From NCBI GenBank assembly GCA_028671895.1, contig CM053803.1, forward strand, positions 43,770,786-43,834,785: a stretch of DNA of 64,000 nucleotides, given 5' to 3'. The position numbers and the translations under genes were made by a program. Source of the stretch: Oenanthe sinensis (taxonomy: Eukaryota; Streptophyta; Magnoliopsida; Apiales; Apiaceae). This document shows positions 23,055-35,276 of this stretch, in pieces; the first letter of the stretch is position 1, and each line of letters opens with the position of its first letter. Under the pieces are notes generated by a model, which was given only the letters and a program-made list of their open reading frames with translations, made no database searches and was not told the origin of the DNA.

Positions 23055-23761
23055 TTTTTTTTTACTACTGTTACATTTGCTTCTAATATTAATGTTGCAA
23101 AATTCACACATTGTGTTGCATTATTCAAAAGGTCTACTGTTACATTATAAGATAAAAGTGTTACATTTGACTATAAAAAGTGTTACTTTAAAGAAAAAAG
23201 ACAGTGTTGCAATAGAGGAAATAGTGTTACATTAGAGTCAAGTATTGTGTTGCATTTGATAGGTGGGTCCCACAATGCCACCTCATCAGTGGGCCCCACT
23301 CAGCAGTGACACATCAGAATTGCCACGTCAGCAATAGGCCCCACAAAAGTGGGGCCCATTGCTGACGTGGCAATTCTGATGTGTCACTGCTGAGTGGGGC
23401 CCACTGATGACGTGGCAGTGCTGATATGGCACTGATGACGTGCACTGCTGACATGGATGTTGGGGCCCAGTTACTGACATGGCAGTTGTGGGTCCCACCT
23501 TTTGACCCCATTTAATCAGTTTTTTTGAAAACTAATGCAACGCAATCTACTGTTACATTTGGCCAATAAAGCGTTGCATTAGGGCCTTAATGCAACACTT
23601 TTCCTACTGTTACATTTGAAAACTAAAGCGTTGCATTAGATAGCAAATGCAGTGCTCGCAGATGCAATGGCAAAATCGCGTTGCATTAGGCCTAATGCAA
23701 CGTAAAATGGGTCAAATGTAACAGAATGACAGTGTAGCATCAGGCCATCTATGGCGTAGTG
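23055..23761 (-). mobile_element. Probable non-autonomous CACTA-type element, one end visible
   Basis: The right edge reads CACTACGCCATAG on the minus strand (ending at plus 23761), a typical CACTA terminal inverted repeat. The block is full of subterminal-style short repeats in both orientations (TGTTACATTTG, GCGTTGCATTA, TAATGCAACG). I could not find the matching CACTA at the left, so the start at 23055 is where the repeats begin, not a proven end. The centre carries a long hairpin. There is no transposase. Confidence 0.5.
23262..23499. repeat. Large inverted repeat with a 59-bp near-perfect stem
   Basis: 23286-23344 and 23349-23407 are reverse complements over 59 bases with one mismatch, separated by AAAA. 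Flanking bases pair further with a few mismatches. The outermost words GGTGGGTCCCACA (23262) and TGTGGGTCCCACC (23487-23499) also pair. It is GC-rich against AT-rich surroundings. The apparent minus-strand ORF inside it is an artefact of the repeat. Confidence 0.9.
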
Positions 23762-23893
23762 TTGGTTTTAGGTCAAACACTTTCACTAACTTCCTACGCT
23801 ATATCTAAGAATTGTCACTCTAGCATATTATAATTATACTCATAATAATTATTAATGATATACGTAAGCTCGAGAAAATAGTTGAATAGAAAT

Positions 23894-23941
23894 TCACAAG
23901 TCCTTTAAATATTGGCATTTAATACTTGTGATCCTAATTAC
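23894..23941. repeat. Hairpin motif in element A tail, copy 1
   Basis: CACAAGTCCTTTAAAT, a short gap, then ATTTAATACTTGTG: inverted arms ACAAGT/ACTTGT flanking TTTAAAT. A second copy lies at 24335-24373 and a related one in element C at 35632-35659. Confidence 0.75.
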
Positions 23942-24245
23942 AACTTCTCGCAAATAAAATCAAATTTTAGAAATATTTTCTAAGTATATAAAATATTGAG
24001 AGTTTTATACACATGACTTAGAAAATACTTCATCTTCCAATATTAGTGAGTTTTGAAATATGCATTATTTATTTAGAACAGAAATTCTAAATACTGTCAC
24101 TAATATCAAAAGTATCACAATTATTTATAATAAAATATTTAAAAATATCATAGCAAAATATCATAGCAATTAAGCAAGATATCATTGACTAATATTCATC
24201 AAATATTTAACATACAAATAATTATGTTGCTAACTTTATGCCAAA

Positions 24246-27200
24246 TCATTTAACTACCACATATGCATATAACATTGTAAGCATGATAAATAAACTAATA
24301 GCAAAAAGTATGAGGTACTGGATTTGAAAAAAAATCACAAGTCCTTTAAATAGGGAAAATTTAATACTTGTGAACTCATTTGAGAATTTCTTGCATATTG
24401 GATTTCCAACAAATATGCATATAAATAATATCCCAAGTTCACTAAGTAATTTAGATAAAATGAATTCATCAAGTTGTTTAACAAATATCTGCAAGTTATT
24501 TTACTAAGGACAATCTCGAAAGAAATGATACCTGTTGTCCATGAGCTTGTTCCTTAAGTGGTGTGGAGAGATCAACAGAGTTGTTGGAATAAATTGACAT
24601 CTTCTAGGAATGACTTCCTTGTCTTTCTTACAACCTGCATCATCTATATCTATATAGCCAATTAGGTTAAACCTATTATTTTTAGGGTACCTGATTCCAA
24701 GAATTGGTGATCCGCTAAGATATCTAACAATTCATAACTTAGCTATAAGATACGATTCTCTAGTATCCACTTGAAAACTTGCACATAGGCATATCGAGAA
24801 TAAAATATATGGTCTTTATGCACTTGAATAAGTAATGTGCTGATCATACCTCTATAGCTTGTCACTTCAGTTCATATACCTGATTTGCCCTGATCAAGCT
24901 TAGTGGTTTATTGGCAAGAAGTCTTGGCAGGTCTAGAATCTTCCAAATTGTGCATCTTCAAAAGATCCTTAACTTACTTTAATTGCCATCATTCTTTTGA
25001 ATTACTTGTAATCCAAAACGAATTGCAACTCTTCCAACATGCTCATGTTGTACCTACTCGGCATTTACTTAGCAAATATCTCTTGCCAAATTTTCATTAG
25101 TAGACCCACATATAATATAATCATGGTATACTTGCACATATATTACATTATGTGTGCTTTGTATTCTAGAGAGATATATGTGTATAACAACTCTACCAAA
25201 ATCATTTTCAAGTAATAACCTAGTTAGAGTGTCATATCATGTCCTTGACGTTTTGTTTGAATCCATAACTCCGTCATAGAAAGCTTGGGAAGAGAATGAT
25301 ATACAAATTCCAATGATCTATAACTTCAAAGTCCAGGAGTTGTACATCAACTTCAACTTCTAACTCACCATTCAAGAGTATCCTTGTTCATATTCATCTG
25401 ATAGATCTTCATGCTTGAATGCTCAACATGTGCTAGGAATATCCTGTTATTAGGTCCTCATCTTGTTAGGCCCTAAAATGATCAAGTCTCGTCACTGGTG
25501 CTTACTGTTTGATCTTGAAAGTCCCGAAGATTCTATTTCCATCATCGTCGATACCTTTTACTTTATAGTAATCTGTAGCAACTAGTTTGGCTTTGTCCCT
25601 CATAACAATGTCAATCATTATCCAGTTTCTGTGAACCCTTACTGTACCAATTTTAGCTTCGACTTGTGGTCTGGGTTCCAGCTTCAACAAATTCTGCCTT
25701 CGAACTGATTGAGATCATCTTGCATTTGCAATCACCTAATCTGGATCAATCAGTGCATCTTCACTATTCTTTGGGATACCAAATGTTAGATCCCAAAAAA
25801 TATAAGTTCATTTTGATTAGCACTTCTAGCCTTTACTCAATAATCCGGATTACTAAGAACTAGACTCCAGGATTGACTTTGACTTCAAGCCTTTTGTCTT
25901 GGCAGATATGTTCTTGATGTATTCCTTTGATCTTCATTGTGTGGAGTACGACTAGTAGATCCTTCTTTTATTTGCTCCCCATAAGTTGCTGCTAGGATGT
26001 GTTGAAGATCCTTCACCTTTTTCAGTGGATTCTGTTAAAGTTCACGAGTTATGTAGTTTCACTACCATTTCCACTCATAGGATCTGAATCATCATCAATA
26101 TCGTTGATTCCTTCTGCAACCTCAATTTCATCATCAGTATCTGAATTTGACTTTGACAAGATGTCAAACTTCAAAGATTCAGAATAGTCTTTCATTTGAA
26201 TGTTTGGGAGCTTGGTATAGTTGGACGACACATTCGGAATTTCAATCACCTTCTGGTTTTCAATCACATACGCCTCATAAGCTTACGACTTCAATGAGTA
26301 GCCTAGGAAATTATTCCATGAGCCTTAACTTCAACTTCGCCAAGATGCTCATCTAAATCTTCAATAAGTATCAATTTCCTCCAAACACACGAAAGAGCTT
26401 CAGTGTTTACTTCTGGTTGGTCATTAACTCATATGATGTCTTTTCACGATCTTTGTTGATTAAAGCAGCATGCTATGTTAATTGCTTTAACTTCAAAATA
26501 CCTTTCTCAGTGCAGAATTCATATAGAACTTTATCCGCGAAATTCAGTTCCATTATCTGACTTCAAAGTTCTCACAGCTTACTTTGCTTCCAACTTGATC
26601 TACCTGATGTGATCAATCACCGTCTGTGATATATTATCTGTTAAATGCACGGACATCACCAATTTTTAACTAGGGTTGTCATCAACCACCACTAAGCATA
26701 TTTCTCCCATGACATAATTTGCTTCAGTGTGATGTTTTTATTGACTTTCCTATTTGACATACTTCAAAATGTCCTTCTGGATAGAATTCCATTAGAAGCA
26801 GTCATCTCACCAATTTTATCTTTATCAAAGAATCCATTGTCTCGAATATCAAGTATGAGAGCTTCCTAGGCCATAGCTAACTCTTTACTGATGAAGCTTT
26901 ACTGAAAAGTTCACTTCACCTTTGCATATCGAATTCAGGTCAGCTACGAACAAACTTCCTCACTTTTAGATGAGTGAGCTTCCATCTTTCTTAGTTGAGA
27001 TCAAACACATTTCTTTTTCAATGCTTTTCCAGAAAACCCTTGACAAAGAATTCCCTAGTGCCCTGTAGATAGTGCTTAAGTCCTTCGACAAGAAAGATGC
27101 TTCGACTTGTGACAATTCCATATATATAGCCAAGTCCCTTATACCTCCTTTGCTGTCATCTCCAAAGGTTGCCGTTGGATAGGCTTTCTCAACCAATTGT

Positions 27201-29100
27201 GATAGTAGAGCTTCAATCTTAATCACATGCCTCGAACAATAAATGTCACGAAGTCACATAACTTTTGCCTTTTGTTACATACTCTGCAATCATAAATAAT
27301 TAAGCTTCTTGGTACTAAATTTTTAATTGAGTCCAGATGGGTTAGAGATATTATCAGAGGTAACAACAACTTCAATATGCATAAAACACATGGATAGAAG
27401 AACTAACAAATTAATTACTAATTCTGTCTAATCCATTTCTGTCGTTGTCTAACATTTTTAACTATCTCTAATTACCTAAGTCAGTTTTATATTAAGTTTC
27501 GAATCTATGATTGTTACTGACTACTTAGATAATTTTACTATCTTTTATTATTCTATCCCTAACAAGCAATACATGAAATGATATGACATTTAAGTGCAAC
27601 TATGTGAGTGCAAGCAAATCATGTAAAAATAAGTACATAAATAATTCAAGAATATGCAGAATATTTGAATGAAACATTATGAGCAATATCAAATTCCACA
27701 TACACTTAACAAGTCATTTATCACAATAAGAACAAATATAAAATATCTAATCTATGACCTGTTTGCCTATTAGCAATTTTCACAATATTAGTAGAGGTAT
27801 TGAATCACAGAAGATTTAAATCAAGTTCCAGCAAATGTTTAGGGATACACCTAACAGTCTAGAATACCCTATCTAATTCTAGATATTCATTTTACTGCAT
27901 AGATAATCAAGTATGAAATGTACTGATTAAACTCATGAATCCTAGCATGCAATCTTATTCTTAGCAATCAATTAAACATTTAAGTCCTAAGATGCTAACA
28001 TGCTGACATGAATATAATACATTTCAATATCTAATAATCATACAGTTCTGAATTAGATAAAGTTATACTAGTTAGAATGCGTACCTTTGAAGTGCTTAGT
28101 GATTCATCTCCAGTGTTGGTCATTGATGCCAGATATCAATTTGGTTCATCACTGTCACTGATAGAATCCTCACTAATGCCTGAGATTCATGCTTCAACCC
28201 AACATAGTGTCTGTCATCTTTTGCTTGTACAGGCTTCTTCAAACTGTGTAGTAAACCCATGATCTTGTCTTTCTATTTTAAACCATCTCTGTCTTGCAAT
28301 CGCCTCTTGAACTGTACTTGAAAATCTCCTCCATGGAATCTATAGGTAAGGACCTTAGATTTAGAATTGGGATTCCGTCTGAATCTGATGTCACTGAACT
28401 TCGTGTTACCCTACAACCTTGACTTGCAGTCCAGTTCTCAAGATATTCCAAAGTGTCAAATTGACATACAACACATTGACCACTACCTCGAGCTGCTACA
28501 TCTTCAATTCAGCTTCTTGGAACAATTTGTTTCTATTCAGAGGTTCTCAACCTTGACTTCAATCAAATTTGGTTCCTGGGTCACAAATATACAGTGGATA
28601 TGCTAACAACCTACTTTACCAAATATTATCTTCTTCAGCTCTTGTTCTAGTTCATAGGCCTTCAGCACATACAGTTCTTCTACAGACAATGTGGTTGTAT
28701 CCTTAGATCCCTATTGGCTATAATCCTGTGTTCCAGATGATCTGCAGTGTTAGCACGAACTTCCTATAATCTCCATGTAGAATAATTTTTAAGGCTTGTA
28801 CTGAGATTTCAGGTTTTCCAGTCTGTTCTCCTTCACTACTTCAACCCCTAAGATTTTTCATCCAAAAAATACAACTCAAATTAACCAAAAACAGTACCCA
28901 AATTAATTTCTTCTTTTGCAACTTCCAAAATATTAGTGGGATCCTATCGAGTAAACCTCTGAAGAAATTAATACCATAATTTCTTCAACCTGTTCCAGAA
29001 TTAACTTCATCGAATAATCTTCAATCAAGTTTAGTTGTCTTCAATGCCCAGAAAAATCTTCATTTACAAACCATTGAGCACCCTCGAATTAATATTTAAA
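24246..29100 (-). pseudogene. Element A gag-pol remnants
   Basis: Heavily mutated coding DNA read from high to low coordinates. gag: a VLKAYELEQELKK-like segment near 28.63-28.68 kb. Protease/pre-integrase: ATFGDDSKGG and CLISTKKDGSSL at 26966-27226. Linker: an acidic segment at 26049-26267. RT: VHRNWIMIDIVMRDKAKLVA at 25502-25690, and the catalytic box reads YHDY in place of YVDD near 25094-25140. RNase H end: IFVKQLDEF and LSKLLSELGI at about 24400-24490. Motif order is correct for copia. No frame is open for more than about 90 codons. Not functional. Confidence 0.75.
24335..24373. repeat. Hairpin motif in element A tail, copy 2
   Basis: Same arms as copy 1 (CACAAGTCCTTTAAAT ... TTTAATACTTGTGA), about 440 bp away, in the segment after RNase H. 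Confidence 0.75.
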
Positions 29101-30058
29101 AAAAATTATTTACAGAATTTTTAATTTTCTTAGAAAATAAATTAATAAAAAATAAAAATATACAACAAATTAATTTTCAAGAATTTTGAATTTTCATAAA
29201 AATTAAAATATCATAAATTAATATTTAAGAAAAAATTTAGTTTTCAAGAATTTTAAATTTTCTGGAAAAATAAATAAATCTAAAATAAAAATTAAAAATT
29301 AAAGAGTACAAAACTTGGAGTACCAAATAGCAATTTGGGTGTTAGTGGTGTCAGGCTATCTTTGTGACGCATGTACAGTGAAGTCCCTATACAGGCGCAA
29401 CAAAAATAATTTTTTGTTTCATGGCGCTAGACACAATGATTGGAAAGGAGAGGCGCAACTAAAAACTTGGTATCCACAATTTGGTTTCGCTGCGCGTCCT
29501 GTTTGACTTGTGAAAAAAAAAAAGTACTTACATGGGGCGTGTACTGTTGCGCTTGACGTTATTGGCCAATAATTAATCACAAGACAAGGTGCAAGCTGGT
29601 GTTAGTCGAAGAAAAAAATTTGGCCACGATTTGTTTAATAAATATAAATCTTAAACTTTATTTAATTTATAAAATAAACTAATTAAAATTTATAATATAA
29701 ACTAATAAAATGTTATAAAATAAATTTTATAAAAGTTTATGAAATAAATTTAATATTAAGTTTATAAAATAAACTAATTAAAATTTATAATATAAACTAA
29801 TAAAAGTTTATAAAACAAATTTTATAAAAGCTTATAAAATAAATTTAATATTAATTTTATAAAATAAACTAATTAAAATTTATAATATAAATTTGTAAAA
29901 GTTTATAAAACAAATTTTATAAAAGTTTATGAAATAAAATTATTAAAAGTTTATAATTAAACTTATTTAACAAGGCCTCTAAACATTTGGAGTCCAACTA
30001 GCTTCGACACCCTGAGTTTCACTGAGCTACGGATCCTGACTTGTATATCAATCAGTCG
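29100..30058 (-). other. Element A leader region
   Basis: AT-rich noncoding DNA. 29640-29960 is a degenerate direct repeat of TTTATAAAATAAACTAATTAAAA-like words cut into units of about 60-110 bp. 29390-29560 carries GCGC-containing words (AGGCGCAAC, TGGCGCTAG, TTGCGCTTGACG) that recur in the element's LTR. Confidence 0.65.
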
Positions 30059-30070
30059 GCTCTGATACCA
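30059..30070 (-). promoter_or_regulatory. Element A primer-binding site
   Basis: GCTCTGATACCA on the plus strand equals TGGTATCAGAGC in element sense, two bases from the LTR end (TGTTGGGTCCCG on plus). Confidence 0.9.
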
Positions 30071-30072
30071 AT

Positions 30073-31775
30073 TGTTGGGTCCCGAAGTATCGTAGAAGGG
30101 AGGTTGAATATGATACTAACAATAATTTAAATTCTTTTCAGAATTTGCGAATTAAAAAATTATTGCTTCAGAGTGGGTTTGGCCATTTGTAGTGTTTAGG
30201 TAAGCTGCCTGCTAATTTTCTGTGAGTTCAGATAAATCAATTAGGTTCAAGAAAATTAGCAAGTAAATTACGGAGACAAATTTCCGGGAATATATCTTTC
30301 ATATATAAACCTAGAGGGGTGCTACACCCAGTTAAAAATATAATTGGCTTCCAAAGAACAAATTAGTTCTTTGTTACTAACACAAAAATATTAGGCTCAG
30401 TTCATATACAAATATATCTAAATTAGAACAAGGAAAAACTGAGTCCGTAGGGAGTGATATCTAAGAGCCCTGAGCATTTTTCATTAAAGAACCGAGTCCT
30501 AATATATGACCGGGAGTAAGGTATGGGTGTATATGAATTGTTTCTTCTTGCTCCGGTCATGGCTGCTCTTTACATATTATTTTTGTTGAAGAAGACGACT
30601 CTCTTCTTTAATTGGTGTAGTCTTTAAATCAATGAAGTAGCTGCTGTAATTTGATTGGCTGAGGGGTTAGGTGGGGCCCAGAAATATTTTGTTGCGCTAA
30701 AATATTTTGTTGCATCAACATATTTTTTTGCGCCTGTAGAGTGTATCCCCTGTGTAAATATATGTGGCGCCTTGGAATTTAGAATAAGTTGGATGTCAGT
30801 TTTTATTGCGCCTGTACTAGGCAACCCTTGGATTGGCGCCACCAAAAACTTAACATATTTCTTCAACAAGTTTTGTTGCGCCAGTTAACTTCGTTGCGCC
30901 TTGACTTTCAATTTCATGGTCAAAGTGCAGTTTAGTCACTGTACTTTGACCATCAACTCATTCCTTGACTGAAGGTTGCCAACTTCCATTTCTTGTACCA
31001 AAGTCTTATCACATTACACCTTGTACTCTGAGGTATTTCTGTTCTTCAACTGTAGTTCATAAACTTTCACTTTTCGCACCAAGGTTGTTACACTTTGCAC
31101 CCTGCACCCTTTGAACTGTTTAGCTGTTTGGCTGTTAGTTGTTTAGCTGTTTGGCTGTAGCCTCTACAAATCACTTTTCGTACCTTAATAAATAACTGTT
31201 CTTTCCAAGTACGTTCTTCAACTTAACAATTCTTCTATGGTTAATACTAAGATTTCTTTCATAAACTGTTGATGCCTAGTGCAACTTATCTGGTTCACAG
31301 ACGACTAATTTTGATTCAGGTCTTCGTATTATTGCTTTGTTTGCGTTGTTAAGTTTGCAGCAACTTCATTGCTTCGAATACTGATTGTCAATAAACACTG
31401 TAACTTCATTGGAATCATTTCTGGTACTTAGACTCTTGTCTTTACCATGTCTTCAATTCTTTTAGATTCTTATGCTTCGAACACTGTCTATCTTCAATCA
31501 ATGCTGGTACACTGAAATCTTCTTATGGCACTTCTATACTAAATCTTCAACACTTCTGAAACCCTGAAAGTATTTAACCATTATTCTTCACTAAGGCTTG
31601 AACATATTAATGAACTTCTCTCAGTGACCTGTAGTAGACTTCAAAACTTCTTCTAATGTCTTGATTCACTATATTTGCCTTGTCTTCATTTCTTCTTGAT
31701 TTCTGTATCGACGTAGTATTATTTACCTGTCTTGTTCTAGTATTGAGTTATCATGATTACTATTCATACAGCTTC
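30073..31775 (-). repeat. Element A 5' LTR (outer end approximate)
   Basis: Inner end TGTTGGGTCCCG is fixed by the primer site. Outer end is set near 31775, where the gag of element B begins to be readable. It contains seven or so TTGCGCC/GGCGCC words at 30690-30900 and many TTCTTCAA-like words further out. No 3' LTR partner was found to confirm the length. Confidence 0.55.
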
Positions 31776-34027
31776 GTAATTTCACAAACAAGATGTAGCA
31801 TTCTTGACATTAGACTTGTTCTTGTTGCAGACATGAGTTATATGACTAGAAGACCCACAATTGTCGCACAATTTTCTAAGAGCATTAGGAATATGACCAT
31901 AATTGTTCTTCTTGTTTATTCCTAGTTTTCCATTTCTATTCTTCTTGGTCTCATGACAGTATGTTTAGAAGTTACTGTCATGTTGATGTTGACAGTAGGT
32001 TTAGTTGGAGTTGTCATGACAGTAAGTTTAGATCTCACAATCTTGACAACAGCTTCTGAACTTACTGTCTTGCCAGTGTTGACAACATCTTTTAAACACA
32101 AGTTACTGTCAAGGTCAAAACTAACTGTGTTGAGGATTTTGACAGTATCTTTTGCCTTAAGGGACTTGATAACAGCTTCATTGTCCTCATCATCTATCTC
32201 TTGTTTAATCACTAATGCTTCCTCATCAAATTCGAATTCAGCCTTTTTGAACATGGGATTCTTAACTTTCTTTAGAATGAAAGGTTTGACAGTATGTTTA
32301 ATGTCTTCCACTACAACATGTTTCTTTCCACTTTTCTTCTCATAGTTAAAACCTATACCTACCTTTTGATTTTCAGTATTATCATCATGGTATGATTTTA
32401 ACAAGGAAGAAGAATTCTTGTAGGCCTTGATTTTTAGTTCATTCTCAGAAATCTGTTTTCTGAGAAATTCCTCAATCTGGGAAGCACAAACTACCTTGTT
32501 TTTAAGAATCTCATTTTCTTGTTCTAAGGACTCAAAAGCATTTTGTTTAAGTCATAGTTCATGATTCTTAATCTTTAATAACTCATTAGCACTAGACAGT
32601 TTGACAATTTCCTCATTAGCAGCTAGCATGCTTGTATGAATATTGAAAATTTCAGAACTTAAACTTTCAACAGTTTTCTTATACTGAGATGTAGTCATAT
32701 CAACATTAGTAAAAATGGGTACCTGATTTGATGAAGTGGATGAACCTTCTCCAGAGTTTGCCATGAGAGCAAGATTTCCATATTCTTCTTCATCATCATC
32801 ATCAGAATCTTCCCAACACTTTTCTTCAGCCATAAAAGCCCTTCCTTGTTGCTTTTTGAGCAAGGCTTCATACTTTGCTTTGAGTTCCTCATAATCATTG
32901 TCATTTCTTCTTACTTGTTTTGGCTTCTTGCATTCTGTTACAAAATGCCCCATTTCACTGCAGTTGTAACACCTTATCTTGGATCTATCCAACATACCTG
33001 TTTTATATCCACATTTGCCACTTCCTCCAGGTTTTGAAATATTTGGCTTGTTGAACCTGGAGCTTTGTCCTCTGGGTTTGAAAGCTTTGTTCTTCTTGAA
33101 TATCAAGTTGGAGAACTTCCTTGCCATGCAGGCCATTGTTTTGTTTTCCATGTTGTCCAATTCCTCCAAAGTGTAGAACTCATCTTCATCACCATCCTTA
33201 AGTTCCAGAGTCACACTTTTATCTTCATCTGTGATTTTTTCAATCTTGATTTGTTGTTGATGTTGAGGTTCCTTGAGCTGCATCATCTGTGGATCTTGAG
33301 CTACTAGAGCATTTGATGTGTTGGCCATTTTTCCTCTTTGACCAGCTTGAATAGCTCTCTTTTGTAGCAACTCTAGCTCATAGGTTTTAAGTATGCCATA
33401 TAAAGTTTCAAGAGAAACTTTTGATAAATCCCTTCCTTCTCTTATGGCAGAAACCTTGTGCTCTAGATAGTCAGGAAGTGTCAACATGAATTTCATGTTT
33501 ACTTCCTTTTTGTCATAAAACTTTCCATACAGCTGCAGGTCATTTATCAACCTATTAAACCTCTCAAACATCTCAGTCAACCCTTCACTTGGTTTGGCCA
33601 TGAAGGCTTCATACTGAGACACCAGAATATGTCTTTGATTTTTCTTTACTTATTTTGTTCCTTCACAGAGTATCTCAATGGTTTCCCATATTTGTTTTGC
33701 ACTGGTGCAGTTGACAATGTTATTGTACATTACATTGTCAAGTGCCTCAATGATGATAAATTGTAAGCAACCATCCAGAGATACTTTTTCTCATTCAGTG
33801 TCATTGTACTCTTACACCTTTTTAGGAACCCAGTAGGCTGGTATTGTTTCACCATCTATTGTAGTTTCAGGTACATAAGTCTTAGGAATGAAAGGACCAT
33901 TTTCCAGTATTCCAGGGTAAAGAGGGTTGACTATTTTTATGAACAACATCATTTTTCTTTTCCACAGGTTGTAGTGTTCTTTGTCAAATGTGGGTATTTT
34001 TATGTTGCATACTTTATGTGCACTCAT
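31755..34027 (-). pseudogene. Element B gag (Sirevirus), interrupted
   Basis: Three open segments (34027-33812, 33622-32552, 32404-31922) lie in one frame separated by stops, so this is one decayed gag. The N-terminus (IPTFDKEHYNLWKRKMMLF, YPGILENGPFIP) matches the gag start of element 1, then IREGRDLSKVSLETLYGILK. The first knuckle is intact (CYNCSEMGHFVTEC) near 32930-32970. A coiled coil follows. A second knuckle (CDNCGSSSHITHVC, about 31827-31868) is intact but in a shifted frame. The region 31922-32404 encodes a run of Thr-Val-rich words because its DNA is full of TTGACAGTA/TACTGTCAA. Downstream coding (pol) is absent; element A's LTR begins instead. Confidence 0.85.
31950..32300 (-). 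repeat. Repeated TTGACAGTA words inside element B gag
   Basis: About eight copies of ACTGTCAA/TTGACAGTA-type words in both orientations within 350 bp of coding DNA. The same words recur in element B's LTR at 34649-34946. They translate as repeated Thr-Val. Confidence 0.75.
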
Positions 34028-34064
34028 GTTTAGATCTTTTCAGGTTATGTATATCTAACCTGCC

Positions 34065-34076
34065 GCTCTAATACCA
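34065..34076 (-). promoter_or_regulatory. Element B primer-binding site
   Basis: GCTCTAATACCA on plus equals TGGTATTAGAGC in element sense. One base differs from the standard site, and it is two bases from the LTR end. Confidence 0.85.
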
Positions 34077-34078
34077 GT

Positions 34079-35276
34079 TGTTAAACAATATGCGTGTTGC
34101 AGAAGGGGAGGGGTGAATGCAACTTGATAATTTATTACTTATCTTGCTAACAATAAACAAGAAGTAATAAAATCAAGTTACAAATATAAACAACATTAAA
34201 TAATTAAATAAAGAAAGGTGTTTAACTTCAAAAATTAATTTTATTAATTTTTGTTTTTCTACAACTGACTGAAATATGTTTCCAGCTTCAATAGATATAA
34301 TAACAAGAGATTCCTAGTGTTTCTATACTTGAGAAAAGTTAAGCTCAGTTGTGTAAGGAAAAGTGTTTGTGAGATATGTATATTTATGCTAAAACACATA
34401 TCCCACTTACAAGTGTACTTTCCCTAGGACAATACTCGAAATAGAAACTTCACTTTTTCTATTCAAATTTGACTTCATCCCATTTGTAGATAAAGATGCT
34501 CTGAGATGATTTGATGTCCTTGACTCCTTGAGCACGCTTTATCTTTTTGCTTGCCTTTTCTCAAGTTGCAGTAGTAGACTTGATAGACTAAATAGAGTTG
34601 TCAAGATCAACTTTAAATTTTCACTACCTAGTCTGCTACTTGAAACAGACTGTCAGCTTCACCAAAACGTTATTGTCAACCTTCTGCTTCTCTTTGGTGA
34701 CAACATCTTCGACTCCACATACTTTACTGTCAAACTTGACAGTCTTCTAAAACTTGCTGTCATCCAAAGGTTCTGTCAATTATCCCCGCTAAACATACTA
34801 TCAACTATCCCCGCTAAAGTTATTGTTAGTAAAACTTGTTGTCTTCGATTCTTCAATCTCCGTCAAGTTTACTGTCAAGGAAATAGTTGTTGTTAGTAAC
34901 ACTTGCTGTCTTAGAATCTTCATTCTCTGCCAAGTTTACTGTCAAGAAAATAATTGATGTTAGTTGTTCCAAAAGGTGATGTCACTTGAATATGATGTCG
35001 TAGGCTTCAGTTTCCATAATGTTACTTTCAATGATTTGATCCATACTGTGCATGAACACTTTGTGAACTTCTACATCATAGATCATGTTATTACATTTTT
35101 ACAAGACAGTAACTATTGAGACATATTGTCACCTACTTGGCTTTAATACATACTGTTATAAATGACAACTAAACATATTGTCAATATACATATGATTGTA
35201 AATTTTACTTAGTTAATTTCTTATTAATCTAAGTATCTTATAGTTGATTACAATGTTAACACCACAACCCCTAACA
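34079..35276 (-). repeat. Element B 5' LTR (about 1198 bp)
   Basis: On the plus strand it starts TGTTAAACAATATGCG and is read as ending CCCCTAACA at 35276. The very next base continues element C's RNase H frame (HFIKEL), which makes 35276/35277 a convincing insertion edge. Contains TTGACAGTA/TACTGTCAA words (for example 34721-34742, 34863-34878, 34934-34946). Confidence 0.7.

Larger units (their letters stand above)
23762..31775 (-). mobile_element. Element A: decayed Sirevirus-type copia element
   Basis: In minus-strand order: 5' LTR from about 31775 down to 30073, primer site 30059-30070, leader with GGCGCAA words, gag about 29.0-27.9 kb, protease about 27.2 kb, RT about 25.7-25.1 kb, RNase H tail about 24.5-24.4 kb, then a noncoding tail with two hairpin motifs. 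It ends against the CACTA-type edge at 23761. No 3' LTR is visible. Coding is riddled with stops and shifts, so it is much older than element 1. Confidence 0.75.

Noticed and set aside
23314..23511. Minus-strand ORF with WAP-containing repeats
   Set aside because: Produced by the inverted repeat; no start context and no homology that I recognise.
29315..29506. Plus-strand ORF of 63 codons in element A leader
   Set aside because: Random open stretch in noncoding leader DNA; no family match.
34528..34896. 122-codon plus-strand ORF
   Set aside because: Lies inside element B's LTR on the antisense strand and is made of repeated LTR words.
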